DNA from: Rosettibacter primus
Lineage (GTDB): Bacteria; Bacteroidota; Ignavibacteria; Ignavibacteriales; Melioribacteraceae
Length of the DNA stretch: 64,000 bases
Direction of reading: 5' to 3'
Assembly: GCF_036860675.1 (NCBI RefSeq)
Contig: NZ_JAYKGK010000004.1
Coordinates: forward strand, 62,001-126,000
Shown here piece after piece: positions 63,820 to 64,000 of this stretch. The notes beneath the pieces were generated by a model. It saw nothing but the letters and a program-made list of their open reading frames with translations. It was not told the DNA's origin and made no database searches. The number at the start of each line of letters is the position of its first letter. Position 1 is the stretch's first letter. A program made the translations under genes and the position numbers.

Positions 63820-64000
63820 TCAATTTTTTATAACTATAAAATTTGATTCATAAGGGTTGAGGTCAATCGTAAATATTCTTTTTTTAATTCTTCCTAAAAC
63901 ATCGGATGAATAAACATAATAATTTTTGGGAATCTTAATGCTAACTTTTTTACCACCTGTTTCTCTTAGTACTACATGAATATCATTATTTTCTTCGAGA
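63820..64000 (-). CDS. C-terminal fragment of a probable glycoside hydrolase, 5' part beyond window
   Basis: An open frame enters from the right edge and stops at 63820 (about 59 residues seen). The fragment is beta-rich and ends RIFTIDLNPYESNFIVIKN, the sort of closing strand (LxPYES-like) that ends the C-terminal beta-sandwich of many glycosidases. With the locus around it, a further glycosidase is plausible, but the family cannot be named. It lies 42 bases upstream of the fucP-like gene on the same strand. Confidence 0.5.
   Translation of the reverse strand, partial: LEENNDIHVVLRETGGKKVSIKIPKNYYVYSSDVLGRIKKRIFTIDLNPYESNFIVIKN

Noticed and set aside
1..64000. tRNA, rRNA, prophage and insertion-sequence genes
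   Set aside because: None could be recognised in the intergenic stretches or frames of this window.

Overview
The window is a piece of a strongly AT-rich bacterial chromosome from a flagellated, chemotactic heterotroph that respires through a proton-pumping complex I and degrades complex glycans. Four traits together suggest a member of the Ignavibacteria/Melioribacter-like branch of the Bacteroidota-Chlorobi group: flagella, an 11-subunit nuoABCDHIJKLMN operon, secreted GH92/GH20/GH29 enzymes with F5/8-like tails, and a FucP-type permease. This placement is an inference from gene content. No rRNA or tRNA gene was seen to confirm it.

Region 1 (1-12.6 kb, all minus strand) is a flagellar basal-body/hook operon read flgB-flgC-orf-fliE-fliF-fliG-fliH-fliI-fliJ-motE-like-fliK-flgD-TIGR02530-flgE. 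Overlaps and gaps are only a few bases, and flgE runs off the left edge. Two GC-rich hairpins sit directly before flgE. Region 2 (12.7-19.6 kb, minus) is a chemotaxis operon: HEAT-repeat protein, cheR, two CheY-like regulators, a divergent cheZ, cheA, cheB and a small orphan. Weak sigma-54-like elements precede both operons, and a sigma-54-type two-component pair lies at 24-26 kb.

Region 3 (19.9-26.1 kb) holds two plus-strand sensor kinases and an 820-base noncoding stretch. That stretch contains a cluster of short palindromic repeats and a structured element ending in an intrinsic terminator. A minus-strand NtrC-family regulator with an apparent frameshift and its small soluble kinase follow. 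Region 4 (26.2-32.9 kb, minus) carries a sugar-nucleotide epimerase, htpG, a short tatA, and a membrane protein/FMN-binding protein/porin cassette. It ends with msrB and a SPOR-domain protein. Region 5 (33.1-43.4 kb, plus) is the complex I operon without nuoE, nuoF or nuoG, preceded by a TTGACA promoter element and followed by a bidirectional hairpin.

Region 6 (43.4-64 kb) is a glycan-use locus. The minus strand encodes a GH92 alpha-mannosidase, a secreted alpha/beta hydrolase, two SSS-family transporters, a ROK regulator and a FucP-like permease. The plus strand encodes a GH20 hexosaminidase, a DUF4838 protein and two GH29 fucosidases. Four of the secreted enzymes end in the same C-terminal module of about 150 residues. 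The enzyme set fits removal of fucose, N-acetylhexosamine and mannose from N-glycan-like or other fucosylated chains, with uptake through sodium or proton symporters. No SusC/SusD pair is present in the window. A glycosidase-like C-terminus is cut by the right edge.
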